Assembly: GCF_004634215.1 (NCBI RefSeq)
Contig: NZ_SMMH01000001.1
Location: forward strand, 196,323-260,322
From: Deinococcus fonticola
Lineage (GTDB): Bacteria; Deinococcota; Deinococci; Deinococcales; Deinococcaceae
Direction of reading: 5' to 3'
Length of the DNA stretch: 64,000 nucleotides
The position numbers and the translations under genes were made by a program. Position 1 is the stretch's first letter. Every line of letters starts with the position of its first letter. The notes under the pieces are model-generated. The model did no database searches and was not told where the DNA came from. It saw only the letters and a list, made by a program, of their open reading frames with translations. Positions 27,834 through 39,556 of the stretch are shown here, in pieces.

Positions 27834-28397
27834 CTAGCTTTTGCCGCTGCCTTTTTCCCTGTCGTGGCGGCCCGGCGCGGGGAACCAGGCGTACACCTGC
27901 GAGAGCGCGGCGTCCAGGCGCTCCAGCAGGCCTTCGCGGAGCTGCTCGGATTCCTTTTCGGTCACGTTCTCAAGTTCACGTTCCAGGCGTTCTTGCACCT
28001 GCTCCAGCAGGCGCAGGTAGGGCTCGCGGGCCTTGCGGGTGGCTCCCTTGCGCAGCGGCACGGGGTCGATGATGGGCGTGAAGCTGTCTACCGCGTCCTG
28101 TAGTTGTGCCTGGCGTCTGGCCAGGCGGGCAGCCCTGGTCTGCTCGGCGCGTTCACGGGCGTCGGCGGCTTTGGCCTGCGCGGCCAGAAAGGTGTCGTCG
28201 GATTCGGCCTCGTGCACGCGTTCTTCGCGGTACAGCTTGACCGGGGGCAGGCGCCGGCGGCCCATCTTCAGGCCGTTGGGGCGGGTGGAATCGTGCTCGC
28301 CCAGAAAGCGGCGAATCAGGGCCGGCGTCCAGCCCCGGTCTTTCAGATCCTGGGTGGCCAGGAACCCCGGCGGGTTGAGGGCCGTGCCCCGGTTCAC
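27834..28397 (-). CDS. Hypothetical coiled-coil protein (187 aa)
   Basis: No family is recognised. The N-terminal 55 residues contain a helix-turn-helix-like stretch (DLKDRGWTPALIRRFLG) and a basic patch (GLKMGRRRLPPVKLY), which together suggest nucleic-acid binding. Residues 60-170 are rich in Glu, Arg and Ala and should form long helices or a coiled coil. It starts with GTG, 13 nt after the stop of the upstream GNAT gene, so they are likely co-transcribed. Confidence 0.75.
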   Translation of the reverse strand: MNRGTALNPPGFLATQDLKDRGWTPALIRRFLGEHDSTRPNGLKMGRRRLPPVKLYREERVHEAESDDTFLAAQAKAADARERAEQTRAARLARRQAQLQDAVDSFTPIIDPVPLRKGATRKAREPYLRLLEQVQERLERELENVTEKESEQLREGLLERLDAALSQVYAWFPAPGRHDREKGSGKS

Positions 28398-28410
28398 CCC
28401 CCCGCCCTGT

Positions 28411-28953
28411 TCACGGGTGCCACTCGCGGCGCAGCAGGTCGAAACGCACGCTGTCGAAGCGCTGACCGCCCACCAGTCGGGCTTCGCGCACGCGGGCGCA
28501 CTCGCGGAAGCCCAGGCGCAGGGCGGCGCGGATCATGCGCTCGTTGCCGCTCCAGGTGGTGAAGGTCAGGGTGTGCGCGTCGGTCCAGTCCAGCGTGTCC
28601 TGCACCCACAGTTTCAGGGCGCGGCCCCCTACACCGCCCCCCCAGTACGCCGGGTTGAAAATCAGGATGCCCAGGTCCCACCAGCCGCCCCCGCCCGGCT
28701 CCTCCTCGTCGCGGTTGACCATACCGACCACTATGCCGTTCACGTCGATCACCCGCTCGTCTGCTTCGGGGGGGGTCGCTTCCAGAAAGCGGAGATAAGC
28801 CTGCATGGTCTGGGTGGTCTGCTCGGCGGGCATGTAGGGAGAGTCCCAATGGCGCCACGCGGCCTGCGGGTCGGTGAGCCAGCGGGCCATTTCGGGAAGG
28901 TCGCCCGGTTGACGGTCACGCAGCACCACGGGCAGGGTCTTCAGGTCGGGCAC
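28411..28953 (-). CDS. GNAT-family N-acetyltransferase
   Basis: The 180 residues resemble RimJ/RimL-type acetyltransferases: VIDVNGIVVGMV, then DLGILIFNPAYWGGGVGGRALKLW with an unusual acetyl-CoA loop (WGGGVGGRAL in place of the common Q/RxxGxG/A), then WSGNERMIRAALRLGF. It starts with GTG at 28953 and is followed by the coiled-coil protein gene. The substrate is unknown. Confidence 0.85.
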   Translation of the reverse strand: MPDLKTLPVVLRDRQPGDLPEMARWLTDPQAAWRHWDSPYMPAEQTTQTMQAYLRFLEATPPEADERVIDVNGIVVGMVNRDEEEPGGGGWWDLGILIFNPAYWGGGVGGRALKLWVQDTLDWTDAHTLTFTTWSGNERMIRAALRLGFRECARVREARLVGGQRFDSVRFDLLRREWHP

Positions 28954-28995
28954 GGCGCGAGTATGCCAGAACGGCAGGCGGCGTGCGCGGCCCCG

Positions 28996-29559
28996 TTAAA
29001 GTTCGGGCAAGGGCTGGCGCAGGCGCAGGTAGCGGTGCCCAGCCAGTTGCGTCTGCCCGGCGGCGGCAAACCCGTGCCGGACATAGAGGCGCTGCGCCGG
29101 GTTGCCTTCCTCGACCAGCAGGCCCAGCGGCAAGCCCTGCTGCCTGGCTTTCTCGGAACAGGCCCGCAGCAGGGCTGTTCCGACGCCCTGCCCGCGCACA
29201 TCAGGCAGGGTGGCCAGGGTGTCCAGGTACAGTTCGCCGGGCAGGCCCTCACTGACGACCTGATCCGGCAGGCCGCGGGACTTCAGGAAGTCGCGGAATG
29301 GCTGGTCGAGGTGCACCGCGAACTCGCCGGGGTACAGCACCGCCAGGCCGGCGGGCCGACCATCAAGCTCGGCAATCAGCGTCTGCGTGAAACTGAGGCG
29401 GTGGCCGCGCAGCGGAAAAAACTGGGAAATGACGTGCGCGGCCTCGTCGTCGCTGGCGCTGCCGGTGAGGGCCTGGCCGATGGCCCCGATGGTCTGCTGG
29501 ATCAGGGGCGCGGCGAAACCGGCGTCGAAAACCTGGGCGGGGCGAACGGTGACGGACAC
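28996..29559 (-). CDS. GNAT-family N-acetyltransferase
   Basis: The 187 residues have a canonical acetyl-CoA loop, DVRGQGVGTALLRACSEKA, and a downstream PAQRLYVRHGFAAAG strand. The N-terminal half (AAPLIQQTIGAIGQALTG) is like a small family of soluble acetyltransferases with a helical cap. The GTG start lies 6 nt after CATAAT (29566-29571 on the minus strand), a leaderless-type promoter. It is upstream of another GNAT on the same strand, 42 nt apart. Confidence 0.85.
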   Translation of the reverse strand: MSVTVRPAQVFDAGFAAPLIQQTIGAIGQALTGSASDDEAAHVISQFFPLRGHRLSFTQTLIAELDGRPAGLAVLYPGEFAVHLDQPFRDFLKSRGLPDQVVSEGLPGELYLDTLATLPDVRGQGVGTALLRACSEKARQQGLPLGLLVEEGNPAQRLYVRHGFAAAGQTQLAGHRYLRLRQPLPEL

Positions 29560-29638
29560 CCGCGCATTATGGCCGCTGGTGAAGAACAGTTGAAGACCGT
29601 CCGAGCCCCCGGCGAGCCGGCGCGGCTTACGGTGAGGC

Positions 29639-30751
29639 ATGCCGCTGAAACCGAAGATCGACCAACCCAAATCCGAGGCCCGCCGCGTGGGGTTCGCCCT
29701 GGTGGGCATCGGGAAACTGACCGCCGAGCAACTCATTCCGGCAGCGCGCACCAGTGAGGACGCCTACGTGGCGGCGCTGGTGACCAGTGAGGAGGACAAG
29801 GGCGAGGCGTTTGCCCGCGCCTTCGACCTGACCGACCAGGACGTCTACAGTTACGACGAATTCGAGCAGCTGGGCGAGCGGGAGGATGTGGAAGCGGTGT
29901 ATATCGTGCTGCCCAACTCCCTGCACCGCGAGTACGTGGAACGCGCCGCGAAGATGGGCAAGCACGTGCTGTGCGAGAAACCGCTGGGCGTGAACGCCGA
30001 GGACGCGCAGGCGATGGTGGACGCCTGCCGCGAAGCCGGCGTGAAACTCATGACCGCCTACCGCTGCCAGTACACCCCGCACCACTGGGCCGCGCGGGAC
30101 GCCGTGCAGGGCGGCAGACTCGGGGACGTGAAGGTGCTCGACAGCATTCACGTGCAGGTCGAGGAAGACCCGACCGCCTGGCGCCTGAAAAAGGAGTACG
30201 CGGGCGGCGGCCCCCTGCCGGACATCGGCCTGTACAGCCTGAACATCCTGCGCTTCGTGCTGGGCCAGGAACCCGAATGGGTATTCGCGCAGCAGCACCA
30301 GCCCAAGAACGACCCGCGGTTCAGGGAGGTCGAGGAGTCCGTCAGTTTCATGCTGGGCTTCCCGGATGGCGTGATGGCCAACGCCCTGACCAGTTACGAC
30401 GCCTTCAAGACCACCAGCCTGCGCGTCATGGGCAACAAGGGGTCACTGCTGATGGACCCGGCCTTTCCTTACGAGGGCCTGAAGCTCACGGTTTCCGACG
30501 AGCGGGGCGAGACGACGCCCAGTTTCCCCCACTACGACCAGTTCGGGCTGGAATTCGACCATTTTGCGCAGTGCATTCGTCGGGACAAGACCCCCTGGAC
30601 GCCCGGCGAGGAGGGCGTGCAGGATCATGTGATCATGGACGCCCTCTACCAGAGTGCGCGCTCAGGACAGGTCGTCAAATTGCCGAAACCGCAAAAGAAA
30701 CGGGACGCCTTCCGGGGTGAAAAACCCAGACTGCCTGGGCAGGGGAAGTAA
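29639..30751 (+). CDS. Gfo/Idh/MocA-family oxidoreductase, glucose-fructose oxidoreductase-like
   Basis: The 370 residues have a Rossmann start FALVGIGKLT at about residue 19, the EKP motif CEKPLGV near residue 115, and a C-terminal domain with YRCQYTPHH and DIGLYSLN. The arrangement resembles glucose-fructose oxidoreductases that use tightly bound NADP, but no signal peptide is present, so it should be cytoplasmic. The ATG is 5 nt after TACGGT (29628-29633). The substrate is unknown. Confidence 0.88.
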   Translation: MPLKPKIDQPKSEARRVGFALVGIGKLTAEQLIPAARTSEDAYVAALVTSEEDKGEAFARAFDLTDQDVYSYDEFEQLGEREDVEAVYIVLPNSLHREYVERAAKMGKHVLCEKPLGVNAEDAQAMVDACREAGVKLMTAYRCQYTPHHWAARDAVQGGRLGDVKVLDSIHVQVEEDPTAWRLKKEYAGGGPLPDIGLYSLNILRFVLGQEPEWVFAQQHQPKNDPRFREVEESVSFMLGFPDGVMANALTSYDAFKTTSLRVMGNKGSLLMDPAFPYEGLKLTVSDERGETTPSFPHYDQFGLEFDHFAQCIRRDKTPWTPGEEGVQDHVIMDALYQSARSGQVVKLPKPQKKRDAFRGEKPRLPGQGK

Positions 30752-30954
30752 GCTGTTGCCGTCCAAACCGCCAGGGCCGCCAGTCATGACCACCGCCCCA
30801 AGGCTGGAGGCCCCCACCCCGGGAGCCTCGCCGACGTGACCCACCCCGCATTTGGCTTCCTGTTTTGCAGTACACTGGGTGGCTGTGACGCGCCAGGCCA
30901 CCCCTTGAACTTCAGTGGGAATTTCACCGGGCCACCGCGTTGCCCGGAGGAACT

Positions 30955-32487
<1,533 letters not shown>

Positions 32488-32585
32488 ACCCACTTCATCA
32501 CGACAACCTGCAATCAGGCGGACGCCCACCCGGCGTTCGCAACTTTTTGGCCCGAAATCCCGTACAGAACACCAAGGGAGGAAAC

Positions 32586-32957
32586 ATGCCGGACAGAAAG
32601 GTGCAGGTGCAGTCCCGCGCCAGCGTGACGCTGCAGGTGCTGGGATTCGGGCTGGGGTGGGGGCTGCTGGGCAGTGTGCTGGCCGCCGGGGCCGGGTATG
32701 CCCTGGGGACGCGAACTTTAGCCGCCGCGCTGGACGGGCTGACGTGGGGAACCTGGGCGCTGTTGGGGGTGGCGCTACTGCTCACCTTCGGGCTGGGCAC
32801 AGGTCAGTTCAATGAGCGGTCTTACGGTGCGATTTACAGTAGGGCCACCGAGGTGCAGGAAAAACCCCTGCCCTGGAATGCCGTTTTGATTTCCTGGCTG
32901 GCCTCTGCCTGTTGTGCTGCTGTCCTGCTGATCGCGCGGGTTTTCCTCGCCACTTGA
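32586..32957 (+). CDS. Small membrane protein (123 aa)
   Basis: It has a short basic N-terminus and about three to four hydrophobic helices (LQVLGFGLGWGLLGSVLAAG, then WALLGVALLLTFGLG, then a C-terminal LISWLASACCAAVLLIARVF). No family is recognised. The ATG has AGGGAGG about 7 nt upstream. It follows the radical SAM gene by 98 nt and may or may not share its transcript. Confidence 0.75.
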   Translation: MPDRKVQVQSRASVTLQVLGFGLGWGLLGSVLAAGAGYALGTRTLAAALDGLTWGTWALLGVALLLTFGLGTGQFNERSYGAIYSRATEVQEKPLPWNAVLISWLASACCAAVLLIARVFLAT

Positions 32958-33089
32958 CCCCGGAGAGTGGTGAGCCGACGACAACAGAGAAGGAAACTGC
33001 AGCGCTATTCTGGCTGTGCAAGAATCGGATGAAGCCGGCCTGACTCGGCTACCCTGGATGACAGGAAAAAACAGCCGCGACAGCGCCCG

Positions 33090-33398
33090 TCAGGCGAACA
33101 GCGGCCCCAAATCGGTCAGGCGTCCGGTGGGGCGCAGGCTGTGAAACTGGTGGCTGCCGAACACTTCCTGAAAGCGAGCGGGCGTCAGGGTGCGGGGCTG
33201 CCCACTCGGGCCGGTGGCTTCGATGACCTCACCGCGCGCCGTGAAGTGGTACAGGCCCTGATCGGTGACGCGCTGCCTTTTTCCCTGGCCGTGCGTGAGG
33301 CAGGCCACGGCACTGAACTCCTGCCCGCCGCGGCCCCGCAGGAAGGCTAGGAGTTCAGCGGTACCCAGGTGGGCGTCAGGAGACAACCGTACCCGCAC
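33090..33398 (-). CDS. Hypothetical protein (about 102 aa) downstream of lysZ
   Basis: It overlaps the end of lysZ by up to 23 nt, depending on whether the GTG at 33398 or the TTG at 33386 is used; neither has a clear ribosome site, so translation probably depends on coupling to lysZ. The product has a helical start (LGTAELLAFLRGRGG) and ends with RLTDLGPLFA. It has no recognised domain. Confidence 0.55.
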   Translation of the reverse strand: MRVRLSPDAHLGTAELLAFLRGRGGQEFSAVACLTHGQGKRQRVTDQGLYHFTARGEVIEATGPSGQPRTLTPARFQEVFGSHQFHSLRPTGRLTDLGPLFA

Positions 33399-34179
33399 CG
33401 TTCAGGGCTTCGCTGACGGGCTTCCCGGCGCGGGCGTCCCCGAAGATCACGCGGCGCACTCCGCCCCGAACCGCTTCGGCGGCCCCCAGCACTTTTTTCT
33501 TCATGCGGTCTTGCGCGAACTCCAGGTAACGTTCAACGTCATCGGCGGGAATCTCGCGGATCAGGCTGCTTTCGTCGGGGTAGTGGCGCAGCAGGCCCGG
33601 CACGTTGGAGAGCAGCAGCAGCGCCTCGGCCCTGAGCGCCACGGCCAGCGCGGCGGCGGCGCGGTCACCGTCCACGTTGATGGCCACGCCCTCGTAACTG
33701 CTGGCGGGGGGCGTCAGCACCGGCAGGTAACCGGCCGAGAGCAGCAACTCGATCAGGCCGGTGTTCACCTTCTCCACGGTGCCGGTGTGGTCGCCGCGCA
33801 GCACCTTCACCTTGCCGTTCTCCACCGCCCGCACGCTGTCCTTGTGTTTGCCTTCAAAAATTCGCCCGTCCAGCCCGCTCAGGCCCACCGCGTTCACGCC
33901 CAGGCGTTGCAGGCGCTCCACGATGCCCTTGTTCATCTTGCCGCAGTACACCATCTCGAAAATTTCCAGCGTCTCGCGGTCGGTGAAGCGGCTGGTGTAG
34001 CCGCTGGGACTGGTCACGAACTTCGGCGGGTGGCCCAGCGCCTCGGCCACGCGGTTCGTCTCGCCGCTGCCGCCGTGCACCAGAATCAGTCGCTCGCCGG
34101 CCTGGTGGCGCCCGGCGATATCCGCGCACACCGCGTCGTAGTCAATCCCCGCACTTCCGCCCACCTTCACCACAATCAT
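33376..34179 (-). CDS. lysZ: [LysW]-aminoadipate kinase (acetylglutamate kinase family)
   Basis: It phosphorylates the LysW-bound alpha-aminoadipate in the LysW lysine pathway of Thermus and Deinococcus. The 267 residues follow the amino-acid kinase fold: MIVVKVGGSAG, LVHGGSGETN, the long IFEMVYCGKMNK and LTPPASSYEGVAINVDGD, which are closer to Thermus LysZ than to ArgB. The start at 34179 is chosen because TAGCAT (34187-34192, minus strand) lies 7 nt upstream, as in the leaderless genes here, and because LysZ proteins start MIVVK; an ATG 9 nt further upstream is the alternative. ArgB function cannot be excluded from sequence alone. Confidence 0.85.
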   Translation of the reverse strand: MIVVKVGGSAGIDYDAVCADIAGRHQAGERLILVHGGSGETNRVAEALGHPPKFVTSPSGYTSRFTDRETLEIFEMVYCGKMNKGIVERLQRLGVNAVGLSGLDGRIFEGKHKDSVRAVENGKVKVLRGDHTGTVEKVNTGLIELLLSAGYLPVLTPPASSYEGVAINVDGDRAAAALAVALRAEALLLLSNVPGLLRHYPDESSLIREIPADDVERYLEFAQDRMKKKVLGAAEAVRGGVRRVIFGDARAGKPVSEALNGAGTVVS

Positions 34180-34313
34180 GACCGCCATGCTAGCGGAAAA
34201 AAGAGCGTGGAGCGCAGCGCGTGGAAGGCGGAAAAAGCTGGAGTGGGCCGGTTTTCCCGGTGTCCGGACGTCAGCTCCAGCCTGAAGCGCCGGCCATCCG
34301 CTATGGTTGAACC

Positions 34314-34937
34314 ATGGTCACGGTCGTTTCTCATCCCCTGGTGCAGCACAAGCTCTCGATCATGCGTGACGAACGCACCGGAGTCAAGGAATTCCGCGAA
34401 TTGGCGGGCGAATTGAGCCTGCTGCTGGCTTACGAGGCCATGCGCGACCTGGAAACCGAACCGCTGCGCCTGCGCACCCCCATTCAGGAGGGGGACTTCC
34501 CGGTGCTGAGCGGGCGCAAACTGGCGCTGGTGGCCATTTTGCGGGCGGGCCTGATCATGGCCGAGTCGATGGTCACCCTCGTTCCTGCCGCGAAAGTCGG
34601 GCACATCGGCCTGTACCGTGATCCTGAGACGCTGCAACCTGTCGCGTACTACAACAAACTGCCCAGCGACATCGCCGAGCGACGCGTGTTCCTGACCGAC
34701 CCCATGCTGGCGACCGGCGGCAGTGCCAGCGTCGCCATTCAGAGCCTCAAGGATGCCGGGGCCACCAGCATTAAACTCATGAGCATCCTGGCCGCGCCCG
34801 AGGGCATCGCCGTGATCGAGCGCGATCATCCGGATGTGGGCATCGTGGTGGCTGCCGTCGACGAGCAGCTGAACGACCACGGCTACATCGTGCCGGGACT
34901 GGGGGACGCCGGCGACCGGATTTACGGCACGAAGTAA
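34314..34937 (+). CDS. upp: Uracil phosphoribosyltransferase
   Basis: It makes UMP from uracil and PRPP (pyrimidine salvage). The 207 residues are full length. The PRPP-binding loop is [13 protein letters not shown], with LVAILRAGL earlier and the uracil-binding end [12 protein letters not shown]. The ATG is 6 nt after TATGGT (34302-34307), so the mRNA is probably leaderless. It is divergent from lysZ. Confidence 0.96.
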   Translation: MVTVVSHPLVQHKLSIMRDERTGVKEFRELAGELSLLLAYEAMRDLETEPLRLRTPIQEGDFPVLSGRKLALVAILRAGLIMAESMVTLVPAAKVGHIGLYRDPETLQPVAYYNKLPSDIAERRVFLTDPMLATGGSASVAIQSLKDAGATSIKLMSILAAPEGIAVIERDHPDVGIVVAAVDEQLNDHGYIVPGLGDAGDRIYGTK

Positions 34938-35001
34938 GCGAACTGCAAAAAGAAGTCCGCTTCCGGCCATTCGCCGGGGGCCTTTGCGTTACCCTGACGC
35001 C

Positions 35002-36453
35002 GTGACCAACTTGCCTGAAGTTTCCGCCGGGGCGCTCGTAATGGTGGACATTCCCGGCCCGGTGCTGGACGCCGACACTGCCGCGCATCTGAAACGCTGG
35101 GGCATTCGCAGCGTGTGCCTGTTCGGAAAGAACGTGGAGTCGCCGCAGCAGTTGCGGCAACTCTGCGTCGATCTGCGTGAAGTGATGGGTTCGCACGCGC
35201 TGATCGCGCTGGACCACGAGGGAGGCGCGATCATTCGCCCGACCTTCTGGCCCTTCGTGCCCAGCGCCATGAGCCTGGGCGCGGCCGACGACGTGAACCT
35301 GACCGAGGAGATGAACGCGGTGCTGGCGCGGCAACTGCGCTCGGTGGGCATCAACTGGAATTTCGCTCCGGTGCTGGACGTGAACGTGAACCCGGCCAAC
35401 CCGGTGATCGGCGAGCGGGCCTTCGGGGCGGACGCGGCGCTGGTCAGTCGGCACGGAGCGGCGGCCCTGCGCGGGCATCACCGGGAAGGCGTGGCCGCGT
35501 GCGTGAAGCACTTTCCAGGTCACGGCGACACCGCGCTGGACAGCCACCACGACCTGCCGCAGGTGGCGAAAACCCGCGCCGAACTGGAGCGCGGCGAGTT
35601 GCGGCCCTTCCGCGAGAACCTGCCGCTGACGCCCGCGGTGATGACCGCCCACATCGTTTACCCGGCGTTCGATGCCGCGCATCCGGCGACCCTCTCGCCC
35701 GCCGTGCTCGGGGGCCTGCTGCGGGAAGAGTGGGGCTACGGCGGCGTGATCGTGACCGACAGCATGGGCATGAAAGCCATCGACGACCACTACGGGCGCG
35801 GCGAGGCGGGCGTCCTGGCGCTGAGGGCCGGCGCCGACCTGGTGATGGCGCTGGGCCGCCTTGAAGCGCAGGAGGCGACCCTGCAGGCCATCCAGGCTGC
35901 GCTGCCCACGCTGGACGTGCAGGCCAGCGTACAGCGGCTGGAGAACCTGGCGCAGCGTTATCCGTCGGTTCCGGATGCAGTGGTGGATACAGCAGCTGAC
36001 ACCGCCGCCTGCGTGGATGCCTGGGCACGCGGCCTGACCGCTTACCGCGATCCTGTGGCCCCCGCGCCCGGTTCAGAAGTGGTGCTGGTGGCCCACCGCA
36101 CCCCGCAGCGCGAAACGGTCAGCGAGGCCGCCGCCGATGCCGACACCCTGGCGCGGGAACTGGGCCAGGTGTACGACGTGCAGCTGGTGGCCTTCGAGCA
36201 ACCGGAGGACATCGACTGGCCGGGCCTGAAAGCGTGGGGCCGGCCAGTCATTCTGGCGACCACCTTCCGCCACCGCCAGCCCGCCTTCAGGGACGTGGCG
36301 CCTGACCTGCACCTGGCGCTGTACAACCCTTACGCCGTGCTGGACGTGGACGCGCCGGCCGTCATCACCTACGGCTTTCGCCCCGAGGCCAGAACGGCCC
36401 TGCTGGACTGGCTCAGGGGCCACCGAACCCTGGCCGGTCAGCGGCCCTTCTGA
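35002..36453 (+). CDS. nagZ: Beta-N-acetylhexosaminidase, GH3 (NagZ type)
   Basis: It cleaves N-acetylglucosamine from muropeptides or other glycans. The 483 residues have the GH3 barrel with LDHEGGAI, the NagZ His/Asp loop [18 protein letters not shown] that carries the acid/base, and the nucleophile Asp in [10 protein letters not shown]. The C-terminal 150 residues are an additional domain absent from short NagZ. The GTG is 6 nt after TACCCT (34990-34995). It could supply the murein-recycling unit at 10.9-14.8 kb. Confidence 0.9.
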   Translation: MTNLPEVSAGALVMVDIPGPVLDADTAAHLKRWGIRSVCLFGKNVESPQQLRQLCVDLREVMGSHALIALDHEGGAIIRPTFWPFVPSAMSLGAADDVNLTEEMNAVLARQLRSVGINWNFAPVLDVNVNPANPVIGERAFGADAALVSRHGAAALRGHHREGVAACVKHFPGHGDTALDSHHDLPQVAKTRAELERGELRPFRENLPLTPAVMTAHIVYPAFDAAHPATLSPAVLGGLLREEWGYGGVIVTDSMGMKAIDDHYGRGEAGVLALRAGADLVMALGRLEAQEATLQAIQAALPTLDVQASVQRLENLAQRYPSVPDAVVDTAADTAACVDAWARGLTAYRDPVAPAPGSEVVLVAHRTPQRETVSEAAADADTLARELGQVYDVQLVAFEQPEDIDWPGLKAWGRPVILATTFRHRQPAFRDVAPDLHLALYNPYAVLDVDAPAVITYGFRPEARTALLDWLRGHRTLAGQRPF

Positions 36454-36480
36454 GCTCCAGCCTTCTGAGTCCTGGCAGGT

Positions 36481-37338
36481 TTACTTCTCCCAGGGCCAGG
36501 GGCCGGGCGCGGCCGCGATGCCCAGCGCGCGCGGGCCGGTGTGAATGTTCAGCACCGGGTTCACCGGGGCCTGGCCGTCCCAGAGGAGGGGGTGATGGGC
36601 CGCCACCAGTTCACGGGCCACGTCGGCGTCCTGCTGAATGTTGCCGTAGAGGAATCCCACACGCAGGGGCGTGCCCTCGCCGTACTTCCGGGTGATCTGC
36701 GCGACCACGGCCTCGATGGCGGCGCGGTAACTGCGGGCGCGGCCCACGTTCTCGTAGGTGCCGGTGGTCTTGTCCACGTGAATGACCGGTTTCAGGTTCA
36801 GCAGGCCCCCCAGGGTGGCCGCCACCCGCCCGATGCGGCCACCCCGGCGCAGGTACTCCAGCGTGTCGATGGTGAAGTAAAGCTCGGTTTCGTCGGCCAC
36901 CTGCTTGATCCACTGCAGGGCCGTCTCGAGGCTCTCGCCGCGTTCGGCGGCGGTCTGCGCGGCGTGCACCTGAAAAGCCTGCGCGGCGCTGAGGGTGCGC
37001 GAGTCGTGAATGGTCAGTTTCCCTGGAAAGAGGCGGCGGCTCTGCTCGGCGGAATTGAGGCTGCCGCTGAGCCCGCTGCTGATGGTCACCGCCAGGACGT
37101 TGCGCTGAGCAGCCTGCTCGTAGGCCTGCAACCAGTCCTGCGGGGTGGGCTGGGCGCTGGTGGGGTGCGGGCCGCCCGCCTCCAGACGGCGGTACAGTTC
37201 CGTGCGCGCGATGTCGTGCGTGCGGAACGATTCGCTGCCGAAAATGACCGAGAAGGGTGCGACCGGGACGTTGTTCTTCAGGCCGGTGTAGGCGTCGAGG
37301 CCACCGTCGGTGACCACGGCAAACTGGGGGGCGGTCAT
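36481..37338 (-). CDS. DegV-family fatty-acid-binding protein
   Basis: DegV/FakB proteins bind a fatty acid and present it to a kinase. The 285 residues include the start VVTDGGLD, the [12 protein letters not shown] loop, the [12 protein letters not shown] motif and the GPRALG end. The ATG overlaps the stop of the upstream dehydrogenase by 4 nt (ATGA) and has AGGAGAT in front. No FakA-like kinase is in the window. Confidence 0.9.
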   Translation of the reverse strand: MTAPQFAVVTDGGLDAYTGLKNNVPVAPFSVIFGSESFRTHDIARTELYRRLEAGGPHPTSAQPTPQDWLQAYEQAAQRNVLAVTISSGLSGSLNSAEQSRRLFPGKLTIHDSRTLSAAQAFQVHAAQTAAERGESLETALQWIKQVADETELYFTIDTLEYLRRGGRIGRVAATLGGLLNLKPVIHVDKTTGTYENVGRARSYRAAIEAVVAQITRKYGEGTPLRVGFLYGNIQQDADVARELVAAHHPLLWDGQAPVNPVLNIHTGPRALGIAAAPGPWPWEK

Positions 37339-38219
37339 TTGATCTCCTGTGCATTCATCTGCTCGATCAGTTTCAGGGCGGCGGTGTGGTCTTCCCCAGC
37401 CCCGATGGCGGTGGCGGCGGCGCGGAAAAGGGCTGCCGTCTGGGCCAGCAGCGGGGTGCTTCCCCCCACCCCATTCACGACATCCACGGCGATGCCGCAG
37501 TCCTTGGCGAGCAGGCCCAGCGCGAAGGTGCAGGGGAACTCGCGCGTGACCACGCGCTGCGGAATCAGGTTCTGGCTGGCGTTGCTGCGCCCGCTGCTGG
37601 CGTTGATGACCTCCAGCGCGGCGCTGACGTTCACGTCATGGCGGGCCAGCGCGGCCAGGCCCTCGCCGGCCGCCCACAGGTTCACGGCCAGCAGAACGTT
37701 GTTGATGGCTTTCACCGCGAAGCCCGCGCCGGTATCGCCCACATGCACGGCCTTTCCGGCAAATGCCAGGTGGGGCCGCACAGCCTCGACCTCCCCGGCG
37801 GGGCCGCCCAGCATCACCGTCAATGTTCCAGCCTCCGCGCCGCCGGTGCCGCCGCTGACCGGGGCATCCAGGAAGCTCACGCCCCGCTCGGCCAGCTGCG
37901 CCTGCTGGCGACGGGCAGCGTCCGGATGACCGCTGGTGCAGTCCACCCAGATCAGGCCGCGTTTCAGGTGGGGGGTCAGCTGCGCCATGACCTCGTCCAC
38001 CTCGGCGCTGGTGGGCAGGCAGGTAAAGAGCAGGTCGGCCTGGGCAATTTCGGGCAGGCTGGCGGCCACTGTGCCGTACTGCGCGGCGTGGGCCTCGCTT
38101 TTGCCGGACGTGCGGTTCCAGACCAGGGCAGCCCCCCCCTGCTGCTGGGCCTGCCGCGCCAGGTGAGCGGCCATGGGAAAGCCCATTGCGCCTAATCCGA
38201 TGAATGCAGTGGTCGTCAT
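37335..38219 (-). CDS. Beta-hydroxyacid (3-hydroxyisobutyrate-type) dehydrogenase
   Basis: It is an NAD(P)-dependent dehydrogenase of the 3-hydroxyisobutyrate / tartronate semialdehyde family, 294 residues. Seen are [15 protein letters not shown] at the N-terminus, the substrate loop [12 protein letters not shown], the catalytic Lys in [10 protein letters not shown] (family position K170) and a KDCGIAVD helix. The ATG is 6 nt after TAGCCT (38226-38231, minus strand). It is coupled to the DegV gene. The substrate cannot be decided. Confidence 0.88.
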   Translation of the reverse strand: MTTTAFIGLGAMGFPMAAHLARQAQQQGGAALVWNRTSGKSEAHAAQYGTVAASLPEIAQADLLFTCLPTSAEVDEVMAQLTPHLKRGLIWVDCTSGHPDAARRQQAQLAERGVSFLDAPVSGGTGGAEAGTLTVMLGGPAGEVEAVRPHLAFAGKAVHVGDTGAGFAVKAINNVLLAVNLWAAGEGLAALARHDVNVSAALEVINASSGRSNASQNLIPQRVVTREFPCTFALGLLAKDCGIAVDVVNGVGGSTPLLAQTAALFRAAATAIGAGEDHTAALKLIEQMNAQEIK

Positions 38220-38425
38220 GCTGTCAGGCTAGGGCATGACCACCCGCCACAGTCTCAAACTGAACCGGGTTTAAGTTTTCCGGGCCCCGGCGCCCAGAGC
38301 AGGTCTCCGAATTCCGTCAGACGTGGAAGGGCGCCCTGAATCGCTCTATTCTTCGTCCTGTCGTCTGAATTCACTCGCTTTGGTCGGACAAAAGGCACTT
38401 CGTTCTTTTGTCAAATACTTTAAGC

Positions 38426-39040
38426 TCAGCGCTGCGCGTCGATGACGATCTGGCCGTCGCGCAGGAAAGCCCGTTCGGCGCGTTCGTTGCCTTCCATTTT
38501 CTTCATGTTGCTGTTGCCTTCCGGCGAGCGGGCCAGCGCGTCGCCGATGCGAATCTGCGGGCTGGCAATGGGCCGCCCCCACACGATGGCATGCTCGTGC
38601 CCGCCGAAGCCGGCGTGCGCCAGGCCGCGCAGGGCTCCCGTGACGATCACGTCGCCTTTGGCCACCAGTTCTGCGCCGGGGTTCACGTCTCCCAGCACTA
38701 CCACGCTGCCCTGGTAATCGCCGCGAAAACCGGCCCGCACGGTGTGCGGAATGATCACGGTCTGCTCTTCGGGAAGGGCGGCAGGCTCCGGTTCCGCCGG
38801 GCTGCTCCCGGCATTCACGGTGACACGTGGAGCCCGCACGCGCCCCAGCGTGCCGCCGCTCGCCCGCACCTCGTTCATGGCGACTTCCAGCGCCCCCGGG
38901 TGGGTGTCCCCGCTGATTTCGATGGTCACGCTGTCCGACAGCCGCTCGGCCTGAAGGGTCAGGGCACGCTTGACGCTGGCGGGCGTGTCGCCCGGTTCCA
39001 GCAGGATATTCAGGCCACCGAACGTGCCGCGAAGCTTCAT
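38426..39040 (-). CDS. minC: Septum-site determining protein MinC
   Basis: MinC blocks FtsZ ring formation away from mid-cell. The 204 residues have a weak N-terminal domain and a clear C-terminal MinC beta-helix (GSVVVLGDVNPGAELVAKGD, then ALRGLAHAGFGGHEHA). No minD or minE follows. The ATG is 6 nt after TAGCAT (39047-39052, minus strand). Confidence 0.9.
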   Translation of the reverse strand: MKLRGTFGGLNILLEPGDTPASVKRALTLQAERLSDSVTIEISGDTHPGALEVAMNEVRASGGTLGRVRAPRVTVNAGSSPAEPEPAALPEEQTVIIPHTVRAGFRGDYQGSVVVLGDVNPGAELVAKGDVIVTGALRGLAHAGFGGHEHAIVWGRPIASPQIRIGDALARSPEGNSNMKKMEGNERAERAFLRDGQIVIDAQR

Positions 39041-39136
39041 GAAGGCATGCTAACAAAATCATGCGCCGACACTGCAACGCCGGGCGACACACGAAAAGGG
39101 CCAGGCGAGCTGCCGCCTGGCCCCCAAAAGCCGCGT

Positions 39137-39556
39137 TCAGTCGTCCTGTTTTTTCGGCAGCGTGGTGTAGATGCCCACGTCCGAGGGGTTGGCTGCCGCG
39201 ATCAGGCGCATCACCTCGGCCTCGTCCGGTTCGCCGACCAGACGCGTGAAATCCCCCGGGCTGAGCACCGTTTCCTTGATGACCAGCCCGTGCGTGTCGG
39301 CCCACAGCGCCAGGTCGCGCAGGGCCAGCACCCCCGATTCCCCGAACTGCGGCCCGAAGGCCGGGGCGGTCAACTCCGCCGCGTGGCCCGGCACACGAAT
39401 CAGCGCGGCGTACTGCGCCTGATCCCGCCGCCCGTGCTGATCGGTGATCATGATCAACTGCCCCCCAGCCACCTTTTCACTGGTGAACACCTCCTGAACG
39501 GCTTGTAACGTGTCGAACGGCGCTCCGGGAACGCCCAGCGGCTCATCAATCTTCAT
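39137..39556 (-). CDS. Hypothetical protein (139 aa)
   Basis: No family is recognised. The start is set at the ATG at 39556, 6 nt after TACACT (39563-39568, minus strand), rather than further up in the same frame. The product begins MKIDEPLGVPGAP, has a likely alpha/beta fold (GGQLIMITDQHGR, ALRDLALWADTHGLVIKET) and an acidic/polar C-terminus (LPKKQDD). No signal peptide or membrane segment is present. Confidence 0.7.
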   Translation of the reverse strand: MKIDEPLGVPGAPFDTLQAVQEVFTSEKVAGGQLIMITDQHGRRDQAQYAALIRVPGHAAELTAPAFGPQFGESGVLALRDLALWADTHGLVIKETVLSPGDFTRLVGEPDEAEVMRLIAAANPSDVGIYTTLPKKQDD